DNA from: an uncultured Clostridia bacterium
Lineage (GTDB): Bacteria; Bacillota; Clostridia; Oscillospirales; Ruminococcaceae
Length of the DNA stretch: 36,631 bases
Direction of reading: 5' to 3'
NCBI GenBank assembly: GCA_947627205.1
Contig: CANQVE010000024.1
Location: 1 to 36,631 of the forward strand
Positions 1 through 6,974 of this stretch are shown one piece after another. The stretch's first letter is position 1, and every line of letters begins with the position of its first letter. The translations under genes were made by a program, and so were the position numbers. The notes beneath the pieces are model-generated. The model did not search any database, was not told where the DNA came from, and saw nothing but the letters and a program-made list of their open reading frames with translations.

Positions 1-76
1 TTTCAAAAAATTTTTCTTTTGTATCTTAATTTTTATATAAATTGTCGGAACGAGAAAGGGGTTTATATACGAACTG

Positions 77-98
77 AGAGGGGAAATTATTCCCCTCT
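77..98. terminator. Hairpin downstream of the rrf2 operon
   Basis: A 9-bp perfect inverted repeat (AGAGGGGAA / TTCCCCTCT) with loop ATTA lies about 30 bases beyond the rrf2 stop. It could end the metY-cysK-rrf2 transcript, but no clear T-run follows it on the minus strand; on the plus strand a short TTATT follows. Termination is therefore weakly supported. The rest of bases 1-128 is AT-rich and shows no gene. Confidence 0.4.
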
Positions 99-128
99 TT
101 ATTGTATATTCATTTTTAAGGCTATTTT

Positions 129-539
129 CTATCCCTTTTTCATTAAGTCTGCCACGCTTATATTATTGAAAAAATCTTCCGTTATCTCTTGGTATTTTTT
201 CCACATCGGGAGAGTACGGCACTCGCTTTCGCGTTCGCATTTCTCCGCATCGCAGTCAAGACACGCCACAGGCGCAAGACTGCCCTCTGTAAGCGTCAGA
301 ATGTCCCAGACTTTATAATCTTCGGGCGGACGGTTCAGCTTGTATCCTCCGCCTTTTCCGCTTGCGCCGTCAATGACCTTGTTCTTCATAAGCACAGGCA
401 TTATCTGCTCAAGATATTTAAGCGAGATACCTTGTCGCATAGCGATCTCTTTCATCGGAATATAGCTCCCGCTGTCATGCTCCGCAAGGTCAATAATTAC
501 CCTCAGCGCATAGCGCCCTCTGGTGGATACAAGTTTCAT
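129..539 (-). CDS. Rrf2-family transcriptional regulator (CymR/IscR-like)
   Basis: A 136-residue Rrf2-type winged-helix regulator. The N-terminus (MKLVSTRGRYALRVIIDLAE) and the recognition-helix region (GISLKYLEQIMPVLMKNKVI, then GKGGGYKL in the wing) are classic for the family. Residues around 93-107 hold four cysteines spaced C-x2-C-x4-C-x5-C; IscR uses three cysteines in this region for an Fe-S cluster, whereas B. subtilis-type CymR has none, so a metal or Fe-S cofactor is possible here. AAGGAG lies 7 bases before the ATG. It is the last gene of the metY-cysK-rrf2 operon, 15 bases after cysK, which fits a cysteine-metabolism repressor (CymR role) acting on the paired palindromes at the metY promoter. 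The link to those sites is inference. Confidence 0.88.
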   Translation of the reverse strand: MKLVSTRGRYALRVIIDLAEHDSGSYIPMKEIAMRQGISLKYLEQIMPVLMKNKVIDGASGKGGGYKLNRPPEDYKVWDILTLTEGSLAPVACLDCDAEKCERESECRTLPMWKKYQEITEDFFNNISVADLMKKG

Positions 540-554
540 CGTCTTTCTCCTTAT

Positions 555-1487
555 TTATTCGCTGAAAAGCTCGGTCGACAAATACCTGTCGCCCGTGTCG
601 GGAAGAATAACAACTATGTTCTTCCCCTCGCTTTCGGGGCGTTTAGCTATTTCAATTGCCGCCCACAGCGCCGCGCCCGAAGAAATTCCCACAAGAACTC
701 CCTCTTTTTTGCCTATGAGCCTGCCCGCTTCAAACGCGTCATTGTTTTCAACGGGGATTATCTCGTCATATATTTTCGTGTTCAATACCTCGGGAACAAA
801 CCCCGCTCCTATTCCTTGGATCTTGTGCGAGCCTGCAACGCCTGTCGATAATACTGCGCTCGACTTCGGCTCGATAGCGGCGATCTTTATGTCGGGGTTC
901 TTTGATTTAAGAAATTCGCCTGCTCCCGTAATCGTACCGCCCGTGCCTACGCCCGCAACAAAATAGTCAACTTTTCCGTCGGTGTCCTCCCATATTTCGG
1001 GGCCCGTCGTTTTTCTGTGCGCTTCGGGATTTGCGGGGTTTGTAAACTGCGAGGGGATAAATCCGCCCTTAATTTCTTTCGCAAGTTCCTCTGCCTTTGC
1101 TATTGCGCCTTTCATTCCCTTTGCGCCCTCTGTAAGAACAAGCTCCGCTCCGTATGCTTTCATAAGCTGTCTGCGCTCGACCGACATTGTTTCGGGCATA
1201 ACTATTATTATACGATAACCTCTTGCCGCCGCAACAGACGCAAGCCCTATGCCCGTGTTTCCGCTCGTAGGCTCGATTATTACCGAGTCTTTATTCAACA
1301 CGCCTCTTTTCTCGGCGTCGTCGAGCATTTCCTTTGCAACTCTGTCTTTTACGGAACCCGCAGGGTTGAAATATTCCAGCTTTGCAAGTATCTTTGCTTT
1401 CAGTCCGAGTTCCTTTTCAATGTGTACAAGTTCAAGAAGAGGCGTTCTGCCTACAAGCTGGTCTGCCGAAGTATAAATTTTAGCCAT
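555..1487 (-). CDS. cysK: Cysteine synthase A (O-acetylserine sulfhydrylase)
   Basis: A 310-residue PLP enzyme of the usual CysK length, which makes cysteine from O-acetylserine and sulfide. Visible signatures are the PLP-lysine segment [11 protein letters not shown], the substrate loop [11 protein letters not shown], the phosphate-binding glycine loop [13 protein letters not shown], and the C-terminal [11 protein letters not shown] typical of cysteine synthases. AGGAG precedes the ATG by 11 bases. It lies 31 bases after metY and 15 before rrf2, so the three genes are almost certainly one transcript. Nothing looks damaged. CysM or cystathionine beta-synthase-like enzymes share the fold, but the TSGNTG/GTGGT/DTGDRY combination favours CysK. 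Confidence 0.95.
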   Translation of the reverse strand: MAKIYTSADQLVGRTPLLELVHIEKELGLKAKILAKLEYFNPAGSVKDRVAKEMLDDAEKRGVLNKDSVIIEPTSGNTGIGLASVAAARGYRIIIVMPETMSVERRQLMKAYGAELVLTEGAKGMKGAIAKAEELAKEIKGGFIPSQFTNPANPEAHRKTTGPEIWEDTDGKVDYFVAGVGTGGTITGAGEFLKSKNPDIKIAAIEPKSSAVLSTGVAGSHKIQGIGAGFVPEVLNTKIYDEIIPVENNDAFEAGRLIGKKEGVLVGISSGAALWAAIEIAKRPESEGKNIVVILPDTGDRYLSTELFSE

Positions 1488-1518
1488 AATAATCAGTTCT
1501 CCTTATCATAAATTAAAT

Positions 1519-2820
1519 TTATTCAACGGCTTTAAACGCCGCATTAAGCGCCGCAATAAGGTCGTTTATGTTTTCCGTGCCTATAGAAAGCCTTATGGTG
1601 TTGGGCTTTATGCCTTGTTCGAGAAGCTCGCTCTCGGTGAGCTGAGAATGTGTGGTGCTTGCGGGGTGGATAACAAGGCTCTTTACGTCCGCAACATTTG
1701 CCAGAAGCGAGAAAATAGCGAGATTGTCTATAAACTTCTGCGCAGTCTCGGCGTCCCCCTTTATCTCAAAGGTGAATATCGAGCCGCCTCCGTTCGGGAA
1801 ATATTTCTTATACAGTCTGTGGCTTGGCTCGGTTTCGAGCGAGGGATGATGAACAGCCTCTACCTGCGGGTGTGAGTTTAAGTATTCGACAATTTTCAGC
1901 GCATTCTGAACATGCCTTTCAACTCTCAGCGAAAGCGTTTCAAGCCCTTGCAGGAATAAGAAAGCATGGAAAGGCGAAAGCGTAGCACCCGTATCTCTTA
2001 AAAGTATCGCTCTGATATACGTCACAAACGCAGCTTTTCCCGCCGCCTGTGAGAATGAAACTCCGTGATAAGAGGGGTTAGGCTCGGATATCCACGGATA
2101 CTTTCCCGATTTTTCCCAGTCAAATCCGCCGTCAACAATAACGCCGCCTATCGCCGTACCGTGACCGCCGATAAACTTTGTCGCCGAGTGTACGACAATA
2201 TCCGCGCCGTATTCAAGCGGTCTTACAAGATAGGGCGTAGCAAACGTCGAATCGACAACGAGCGGTATATCGTGCTTGTGAGCGACCTTTGCAACTTCTT
2301 CAATGTCGATTATGTTCGAGTTGGGGTTGCCGAGCGTTTCGATAAATATAGCCTTTGTGTTGTCTTGAATGGCATTTTCAAATGAATTTTCCTCTTCGGG
2401 ATCAACAAAAGTCGTCGTAATACCCGAAGAAAGCGGAAGAGTATGCGCGAGCAGATTATAAGTACCGCCGTAGATAGTCTTTGAAGCTACTATGTGTTCA
2501 CCACTTCTTGCGAGAGCGGAAATCGTATAGTTTATAGCCGCCGCGCCCGATGCAGTCGCAAGAGCGCCCGTGCCTCCCTCGAGAGCGGCGATTCTCTGCT
2601 CGAAGATATCCTGGGTGGGGTTTGTAAGTCTGCCGTAGATATTTCCCGCGTCGCGAAGCCCGAAGCGGTCTGCGGCGTGCTTGCTGTTATGGAATACGAA
2701 AGACGTGCTCGCGTATATGGGCACTGCGCGCGCGTCTGTCGCGGGATCTGCGTTTTCCTGTCCTATGTGGAGCTGTTTCGTTTCAAAGCTCCAATTCTGT
2801 GAATTTCTGATGTCTGACAT
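1519..2820 (-). CDS. metY: O-acetylhomoserine aminocarboxypropyltransferase/sulfhydrylase (MetY type)
   Basis: A 433-residue Cys/Met-metabolism PLP enzyme. The N-terminal SFETKQLHIGQENADPATDARAVPIY-type segment, YGRLTNPT, ALEGGTGALATASGAAA, and VVHSATKFIGGHGTAIGG (PLP lysine in SATKF) identify it; the length and the SATKFIGGHGT context are those of O-acetylhomoserine sulfhydrylase rather than the shorter cystathionine gamma-synthase. It should use sulfide or methanethiol to make homocysteine or methionine. First gene of the sulfur operon. Its leader is about 165 bases from the predicted start site and carries a short Cys-rich ORF; the ribosome site AGGAGG lies 10 bases before the ATG and can pair with a segment inside that ORF. 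In some Clostridia this enzyme is annotated as a bifunctional OAH/OAS sulfhydrylase. Confidence 0.93.
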   Translation of the reverse strand: MSDIRNSQNWSFETKQLHIGQENADPATDARAVPIYASTSFVFHNSKHAADRFGLRDAGNIYGRLTNPTQDIFEQRIAALEGGTGALATASGAAAINYTISALARSGEHIVASKTIYGGTYNLLAHTLPLSSGITTTFVDPEEENSFENAIQDNTKAIFIETLGNPNSNIIDIEEVAKVAHKHDIPLVVDSTFATPYLVRPLEYGADIVVHSATKFIGGHGTAIGGVIVDGGFDWEKSGKYPWISEPNPSYHGVSFSQAAGKAAFVTYIRAILLRDTGATLSPFHAFLFLQGLETLSLRVERHVQNALKIVEYLNSHPQVEAVHHPSLETEPSHRLYKKYFPNGGGSIFTFEIKGDAETAQKFIDNLAIFSLLANVADVKSLVIHPASTTHSQLTESELLEQGIKPNTIRLSIGTENINDLIAALNAAFKAVE

Positions 2821-2874
2821 AATAAAAGTTCCTCCTAAAATATTTAATTATTGTGTTTTTAAAAGCCGATAAGT

Positions 2875-2937
2875 TTAACGGCACATTCGGGATAGGGAAG
2901 AACAGATCATACATCGTCCATAATATCTGCGTTTCAT
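2875..2937 (-). CDS. Cys-rich leader peptide (20 aa) upstream of metY
   Basis: A short ORF in the metY leader: ATG at 2937, TAA at 2877-2875, 20 residues, with Cys at codons 9, 12 and 19 and a basic start (MKRRYYGRC). AAAGGG lies 9 bases upstream, a reasonable ribosome site; an in-frame ATG six codons further up lacks one. Three Cys in 20 codons, directly ahead of a cysteine/methionine operon, suggests a leader that senses Cys-tRNA. Codons 12-15 (2896-2903) are complementary to the metY ribosome site at 2828-2835 over 8 contiguous pairs including one G-U. No peptide function is known to me; translation is inferred. Confidence 0.5.
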   Translation of the reverse strand: MKRRYYGRCMICSSLSRMCR

Positions 2938-2968
2938 TGTTCGCTGCCCTTTCATTTTTATCTATATT

Positions 2969-2985
2969 CCTACCAATCAAGTAGG
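2969..2985. promoter_or_regulatory. Operator-like palindrome 1 (CCTA-N9-TAGG) just downstream of metY start site
   Basis: CCTACCAATCAAGTAGG is an inverted repeat with arms CCTAC/GTAGG. It lies immediately after the predicted transcription start of the metY promoter. A second copy with the same 17-bp architecture is centred 41 bp away, about four helical turns, so both sites face the same side of the helix. The most likely ligand is the Rrf2 protein encoded at the end of this operon (inference). Confidence 0.6.
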
Positions 2986-2993
2986 TTGATTAT

Positions 2994-3022
2994 ATTATAA
3001 ACCCTATCGCCTACTTTGTCAA
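2994..3022 (-). promoter_or_regulatory. SigmaA-type promoter of the metY-cysK-rrf2 operon
   Basis: On the minus strand, TTGACA (3022-3017) and TATAAT (2999-2994) are both perfect consensus with exactly 17 bases between them. The predicted start is near 2987. The -35 box lies inside palindrome 2 and the start site abuts palindrome 1, the arrangement expected for repression by occlusion. Confidence 0.8.
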
Positions 3023-3026
3023 TAGG
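3010..3026. promoter_or_regulatory. Operator-like palindrome 2 (CCTA-N9-TAGG) covering the metY -35 box
   Basis: CCTACTTTGTCAATAGG has arms CCTA/TAGG around 9 bases, the same geometry as the copy at 2969-2985. The metY -35 hexamer (minus-strand TTGACA) lies within it, so bound protein would block RNA polymerase. Confidence 0.6.
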
Positions 3027-3082
3027 TTTTTAAAATATTTTTTCAAAATTTTTCCGCGGTATACCTGTTTTGCTCAAAGACC

Positions 3083-3111
3083 TTGACAAATGAGTAAAAA
3101 TATGTTACAAT
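3083..3111 (+). promoter_or_regulatory. SigmaA-type promoter of the amino-acid ABC transporter operon
   Basis: TTGACA (3083-3088), a 17-base spacer, then TACAAT (3106-3111). The predicted start is near 3118, giving a leader of about 57 bases to the ATG at 3175. It is divergent from the metY promoter across a 60-bp gap, which suggests joint control by sulfur status. Confidence 0.75.
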
Positions 3112-3124
3112 AACTTGTTAAGTT
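3112..3124. promoter_or_regulatory. Small palindrome at the transporter start site
   Basis: AACTTGTTAAGTT (arms AACTT/AAGTT, 3-base centre) sits directly after the -10 box, where an operator would block initiation. It does not match the CCTA-N9-TAGG palindromes of the divergent promoter, so if it binds a protein, that protein may not be the Rrf2 regulator. Confidence 0.3.
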
Positions 3125-3174
3125 CAAAAGACATAACAAAAAATTAAACAACAAAATAAAAAGGAGCAATTAAA

Positions 3175-3975
3175 ATGAAAAAATTTCTGGCGGCATTTCT
3201 TGCCGCGGCAATGAGTGTGTTTGCTTTTGCAGGCTGCTCGGCAAGTGAAAAGACAGATTGGGAGTACATACAGGAAAAAGGAAAACTCACTGTCGGAATT
3301 ACCTATTTCGAGCCGATGAACTATTTCGACGAGAACAATGAGCTTACGGGTTTTGAAACGGAGTTTACAAAAGCTGTCTGCGAAAAGCTCGGAGTTGAGC
3401 CGGAGTTTCAGGAGATAGACTGGAACAACAAGGTTTTCGAGCTTGACTCAAAGACAATAGACGTTATCTGGAACGGTATGACCATAAACGACGAGCTTGC
3501 GGAAAAGATAATTTTCTCCACACCTTATATAAACAATAGACAGGTCGCTGTTATCAAAAAGGATAATGCTGACAAGTATAAGGATATCGCTTCTATGGAG
3601 GGCGCTTCCGTTACGGCTGAGATAGGCTCGGCAGGCGAAACAGCAGTTCAGAACGACAGCGTTTTGAGCAAGAATTACACGGGCTGTGCCGCACAGAAAG
3701 ACGTTCTTATAGAAATAAAGTCGGGAACTACAGAGATAGGCGTTATAGACTATGTTATGGCAAATGCTTCGGTAGGTGAGGGAACGGATTATTCCGACCT
3801 TATGATAGTAGAGAGCGTTGAGCTTACTCCCGAACAGTATGCGGTAGGTATCAGAAAGGACGATAAAGAGCTTCAGTCCAAGATAAACGCCGCTATACAG
3901 GAAATGGTAGACGACGGAAGCTTAAAGGCTCTGTGCGAAAAGTACGACCTGCTTGATGTGTATGCTTTCAAATAA
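3175..3975 (+). CDS. Amino-acid (probably cystine) ABC transporter substrate-binding lipoprotein
   Basis: A 266-residue periplasmic-binding-protein-type lipoprotein. Residues 1-21 form a signal peptide (MKKFLAAFLAAAMSVFAFAGC) with lipobox FAGC, so it is anchored outside the membrane by Cys20. The mature part is an SBP family 3 domain: KLTVGITYFEPMNYFDENNELTGFETEFTKAV is the typical first strand and ligand loop, and DVIWNGMTINDELAEKIIFSTPY the second. AAGGAGC precedes the ATG. First gene of a three-gene importer divergent from the sulfur operon, which is the main reason to propose cystine, cysteine or a related thiol amino acid as ligand; the sequence alone shows only a polar amino-acid importer. 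Confidence 0.9.
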   Translation: MKKFLAAFLAAAMSVFAFAGCSASEKTDWEYIQEKGKLTVGITYFEPMNYFDENNELTGFETEFTKAVCEKLGVEPEFQEIDWNNKVFELDSKTIDVIWNGMTINDELAEKIIFSTPYINNRQVAVIKKDNADKYKDIASMEGASVTAEIGSAGETAVQNDSVLSKNYTGCAAQKDVLIEIKSGTTEIGVIDYVMANASVGEGTDYSDLMIVESVELTPEQYAVGIRKDDKELQSKINAAIQEMVDDGSLKALCEKYDLLDVYAFK

Positions 3976-3993
3976 TTAAAACAAGGTGAAATT

Positions 3994-4641
3994 ATGTCGT
4001 TTCTTGAAGTAACAGCCCAGCTCGCAAACGGATTTTTAACGACGCTCTTAATATTCGGAGTGACGCTTGTGTGTGCGCTTCCGCTGGGGCTTCTGATAAA
4101 CTTTGGCTCAATGTCGAAGATACCGCCGATAAAGTGGATAATGAGAACATTTATCTGGATAATACGCGGAACACCGCTTATGCTTCAGATAATAATCGTG
4201 TTCTACGGTCCGGGGCTTTTGTTCGGCTGGAGCGCTCTGCCTAGGCTTATGGCGGTGCTTATTGCGTTTGTGATAAACTATGCGTGCTATTTTTCGGAGA
4301 TCTACCGCGGGGGAATTGAAAGTATTCCCAAAGGACAGTATGAAGCGGGGCAGGTCCTCGGAATGACGAAAAGTCAGATCTTTTTCAAGATAGTGCTTTT
4401 CCAGGTAATAAAGCGCATTGTTCCGCCTATGGGAAACGAGATAATAACGCTTGTAAAGGATACTTCTCTTGCGAGAGTAATTATGGTGGTAGAGCTTGTC
4501 CAGGCGGCACAGCAAATAGTCGCGCAAAAAGCATTGCTTTGGCCGATGTTCTATATCGGAGCATTCTACCTGCTGTTTTCGGGATTGCTTACGGTCGTTC
4601 TCAACCGCGTTGAGAAAAAGCTGAATTATTACAGCGGCTGA
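3994..4641 (+). CDS. Amino-acid ABC transporter permease (HisM/GlnP family)
   Basis: A 215-residue polar-amino-acid permease of normal length with about five membrane segments. The conserved cytoplasmic loop that docks the ATPase is visible: GQYEAGQVLGMTKSQIFFKIVLFQ. The RGTPLMLQIIIVFYG segment after the second membrane helix is also characteristic. It follows the binding protein by 18 bases and precedes the ATPase by 17, so all three form one operon and one inner-membrane complex. Only one permease gene is present, so it probably acts as a homodimer. Confidence 0.93.
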   Translation: MSFLEVTAQLANGFLTTLLIFGVTLVCALPLGLLINFGSMSKIPPIKWIMRTFIWIIRGTPLMLQIIIVFYGPGLLFGWSALPRLMAVLIAFVINYACYFSEIYRGGIESIPKGQYEAGQVLGMTKSQIFFKIVLFQVIKRIVPPMGNEIITLVKDTSLARVIMVVELVQAAQQIVAQKALLWPMFYIGAFYLLFSGLLTVVLNRVEKKLNYYSG

Positions 4642-4658
4642 GAGAATGTGAGGGAAGT

Positions 4659-5438
4659 ATGGCTTTTCTTGAAGTAAAAGGGATACATAAAAATTTCGGC
4701 AAGACCGAGGTCTTAAAAGGCATAGATTTTACTATGGAACAAGGCGAGGTGCTTGCAATAATAGGTTCTTCGGGAAGCGGAAAGACAACGCTTCTTAGGT
4801 GTTTAAACTTTCTTGAGCGTGCCGATAAGGGCGTTTTTATGCTGAACGGCAAGGAATTTTTCAATGCCGAAAAGAACTATAAGGACAGCGAGATACGCGA
4901 AAAGCATAAACATCTCGGTCTTGTTTTCCAGCAGTTCAATCTTTTCCCGCAGTATACCGTGCTTAAAAATGTTTCACTTGCGGTGGAGCTGACAGTCAAT
5001 AAAAAACTTCCGAAAGACGAGAAGAAAAAGCTGTTCGCTCAAATTAACGAAAATTCAAAGGCAATTCTCGAAAGCGTGGGGCTGGGCGATAAAATAAACG
5101 CTTATCCCTGTAATCTTTCGGGCGGTCAGCAGCAGCGAGTTGCGATAGCTAGGGCATTAGCATTAAGCCCCGATATATTGTGCTTTGACGAACCGACGTC
5201 CGCGCTCGATCCGGAGCTTACGGGAGAGGTGCTTAGGGTTATCCGCGAGCTTAAAAATTCAATGAGGACAATGATAGTCGTTACCCACGAGATGAATTTT
5301 GCAAGAGGAGTTGCGGATAAGGTGATATTTATGGCAGAGGGCATTATCGAAGAAGCAGGCGATCCCGAACAGGTGTTCGGAAATCCGAAGAGCGAAAGAA
5401 CAAAGGCGTTTTTGGAGAAGTCGTTGGAAAATATATGA
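4659..5438 (+). CDS. Amino-acid ABC transporter ATP-binding protein
   Basis: A 259-residue GlnQ/TcyC-type ATPase. Walker A is GSSGSGKTTLL (about residue 37), the Q-loop lies in LGLVFQQFNLFPQYTVL, the ABC signature is LSGGQQQRVAIARALA, Walker B is ILCFDEPTSALDP, and the switch histidine is in VVTHEMNFA. It powers the permease encoded just upstream. The stop is followed two bases later by a 19-bp perfect hairpin that probably ends the operon. Confidence 0.95.
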   Translation: MAFLEVKGIHKNFGKTEVLKGIDFTMEQGEVLAIIGSSGSGKTTLLRCLNFLERADKGVFMLNGKEFFNAEKNYKDSEIREKHKHLGLVFQQFNLFPQYTVLKNVSLAVELTVNKKLPKDEKKKLFAQINENSKAILESVGLGDKINAYPCNLSGGQQQRVAIARALALSPDILCFDEPTSALDPELTGEVLRVIRELKNSMRTMIVVTHEMNFARGVADKVIFMAEGIIEEAGDPEQVFGNPKSERTKAFLEKSLENI

Positions 5439-5439
5439 A

Positions 5440-5479
5440 TTAAGGGGGAAAACCTTTTGAAAAAGGTTTTCCCCCTTAA
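5440..5479 (+). terminator. Terminator-like hairpin after the transporter operon; first module of E1
   Basis: A perfect palindrome with 19-base arms (TTAAGGGGGAAAACCTTTT) and a 2-base loop starts two bases after the transporter ATPase stop. It has GC-rich runs but ends in CCTTAA rather than a T-run, so it is not a textbook intrinsic terminator. Related palindromes occur at 5621-5658 and 31117-31150 with different but internally complementary arms, so it belongs to the repeat family as well. Confidence 0.6.
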
Positions 5480-6060
5480 ACCCTCTTTCCAAAACTTTTA
5501 TGTGCCCTTTTAGAGGTTAGAGGTTAGAAGTTAGAGGTTAGAATTTGTTTTGAGCGGCGAACGACGTTTCATTTTCAAAACATCTCACGGGCGGCGCATT
5601 AAAGTTTTTTGAAAGGGAGTTTGAGGGAAAACTTTTTTTCAAAAAAGTTTTCCCTCAATAACGCGTTAGCAAGCGCTAAAGGGTGCGGGGAAAACAAGAG
5701 TTTTCCTTTTAGAGGTAAGAGTGTAAGCGCATTATCCGCCTTACGGCGGATAACGCTGTAAGAGGTAAGAAATCAAAAGTTGTTTTGGAGATAAAGTTAT
5801 TTGGTTTTCAGAGAAAGAGGCAAGAGGCTAGAGTTTAAAAGGAAAAGTTGTTTTCCATTCAAAACAAATTCTAGTCTCTAGCTTCTTTGTTCGGATAATC
5901 AAAAACTTCAACTTCCAAAAGCTCCCCAATAATCTTACCTCTTACTTCTTACATCTAACCTCTAGCAGGGGTTTTCCCCGCATTGCCTTTTCAAAGCCGT
6001 GCTTTGAAAAGGCAATCCTAAAAGAGGTGTAGAGCGGGGAACAACCTCGAAAGTGAAACT
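5440..6060. repeat. Modular palindromic repeat element E1 (gene-free)
   Basis: About 620 bases without a credible ORF, built of modules shared with 30902-31265 and 32967-33385. In order: 19-bp hairpin 5440-5479; 7-bp tandem repeats (TAGAGGT/TAGAAGT) about 5511-5545; 18-bp hairpin 5621-5658; hairpin 5689-5706; a hairpin at 5726-5755 between exact 10-bp direct repeats AGAGGTAAGA (5711-5720, 5761-5770); a module 5790-5890 with facing AGAGGCAAGA and TCTAGTCTCTAG arms; inverted 7-bp repeats (CTTACCT-type) about 5936-5964; GGGG-AAAA-CCCC hairpin about 5966-5979; 16-bp hairpin 5982-6016. Bases 5954-5997 are identical, inverted, to 33097-33140, and 5790-5817 to 33277-33304. Confidence 0.85.
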
Positions 6061-6099
6061 ACCTTTGAGCGGGAAATTAAATGCTCCTATAATAAAAAA

Positions 6100-6119
6100 T
6101 AGGCTTTTGGAAAAGCCTA
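6100..6119 (-). terminator. Second terminator for the wall-protein gene
   Basis: An inverted repeat TAGGCTTTT-GG-AAAAGCCTA is followed on the minus strand by TTTTTTATT. It backs up the terminator at 6134-6163. Confidence 0.65.
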
Positions 6120-6133
6120 CATTACAAAAAAAT

Positions 6134-6163
6134 TAACGGTACGACCCTAAAGCCGTACCGTTA
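6134..6163 (-). terminator. Intrinsic terminator of the wall-protein gene
   Basis: Arms TAACGGTACG/CGTACCGTTA form a 10-bp hairpin with a 10-base loop, followed on the minus strand by a run of seven T. It lies 24 bases after the stop at 6187. The plus-strand side also has TTTTT, so it may work in both directions. Confidence 0.85.
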
Positions 6164-6186
6164 GTTTTTGCGCTATTTAGGAGAAA

Positions 6187-6942
6187 TTACTTTCTCTTCT
6201 TAGCAGCGATTGCAGATACTGCTACAGAGCCGCCAGCGAGCACTACGAGAGCGATCGGAAGCGTAACACCTGTATCAGGTGTGCCTGTGCCTGTACCTGT
6301 GCCGGTACCTGTGCCTGAGCCAGAACCCTCGCCCTCAGCAGCCTTAACTTCACCAGCGCTGATTACGTAATAGGAAGCGTGAGAAATTGTGAAAGTAGCA
6401 GAAGAACCATTAACTTTAAAGTCAGCATCCTTAACTTCCTCAACACCACCCTTGCCATCGCAGTGGTAAAGCTTAGCCTTGCTTCCGTCAATGCCTTCGG
6501 GAAGAGCAACTGTAATAGTTGCCTCGAAAGCAGAACCGCCGAAATCGGGCTGGATAAGAACGGAATCTGCAGGAACTGTTACCTTGTCCTCAGTAACAAC
6601 CTCACCGGTAGTGTCAGAAACACCAACAGCGAAAGCGAATTTCTCAACTTTGGAAAGCTGAACAGAAGAAACTGTTACAGTTGCATTATCGAGATAAAGC
6701 TTAACGCCTGCTTCCTTTTCCTGGAGAGCCTTAAGAGCTCCGTCGGTAAGAGTTACACCTGTCTTAGCCTCGAAAACAGCAGTACCGTTCTTCGATACGT
6801 TCTCAACTGCACCAGCACCTACTTCACTTGTAGTAGGCTTAGACCAGTCGGGATTTTCAACGTAGTCAGTAGCGAAAGCTGCAGTAGCCAGAACAGCAGC
6901 AGTAAAGATACCTGCAAAAACCTTGCTAGTAAACTTCTTCAT
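6187..6942 (-). CDS. Probable sortase-anchored surface protein
   Basis: A 251-residue exported protein of unknown function. The start at 6942 gives a signal peptide (MKKFTSKVFAGIFTAAVLAT, cleavage near AFA-TDY) and has GGAGG about 8 bases upstream; longer in-frame extensions lack a ribosome site. The middle (about 30-195) is beta-rich, with EATITVALPEGIDGSKAKLY and a strand ending in the secretory module. Residues about 201-220 are a Gly/Ser/Thr linker of alternating GT. The C-terminus is TPDTG, about 22 hydrophobic residues, then KKRK: the layout of a sortase sorting signal, although the motif is TPDTG rather than LPxTG. It follows the exopolysaccharide cluster and ends at a double terminator. 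Confidence 0.8.
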   Translation of the reverse strand: MKKFTSKVFAGIFTAAVLATAAFATDYVENPDWSKPTTSEVGAGAVENVSKNGTAVFEAKTGVTLTDGALKALQEKEAGVKLYLDNATVTVSSVQLSKVEKFAFAVGVSDTTGEVVTEDKVTVPADSVLIQPDFGGSAFEATITVALPEGIDGSKAKLYHCDGKGGVEEVKDADFKVNGSSATFTISHASYYVISAGEVKAAEGEGSGSGTGTGTGTGTGTPDTGVTLPIALVVLAGGSVAVSAIAAKKRK

Positions 6943-6974
6943 TTGTTTTTTCCTCCTTTCCTCAAATATTTTAT

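Noticed and set aside
2783-2980. 65-residue open frame across the metY leader
   Set aside because: It overlaps the metY start, has no ribosome site, resembles nothing, and runs through the operator; the 20-residue Cys-rich frame is better placed.
3083-3100. A third CCTA-N9-TAGG operator at the transporter promoter
   Set aside because: CCTTGACAAATGAGTAA resembles the metY -35 operator only because both contain TTGACA; the palindromic arms are absent.
5511-5964. Tandem heptads considered as CRISPR, telomere-like or VNTR coding repeats
   Set aside because: Units are only 7 bp with no spacers, occur in both orientations and lie in gene-free sequence; no cas genes are present.
5440-6060. E1 considered as an insertion sequence or degraded phage remnant
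   Set aside because: No transposase fragment is readable on either strand and no terminal inverted repeats with a target duplication frame the whole element.
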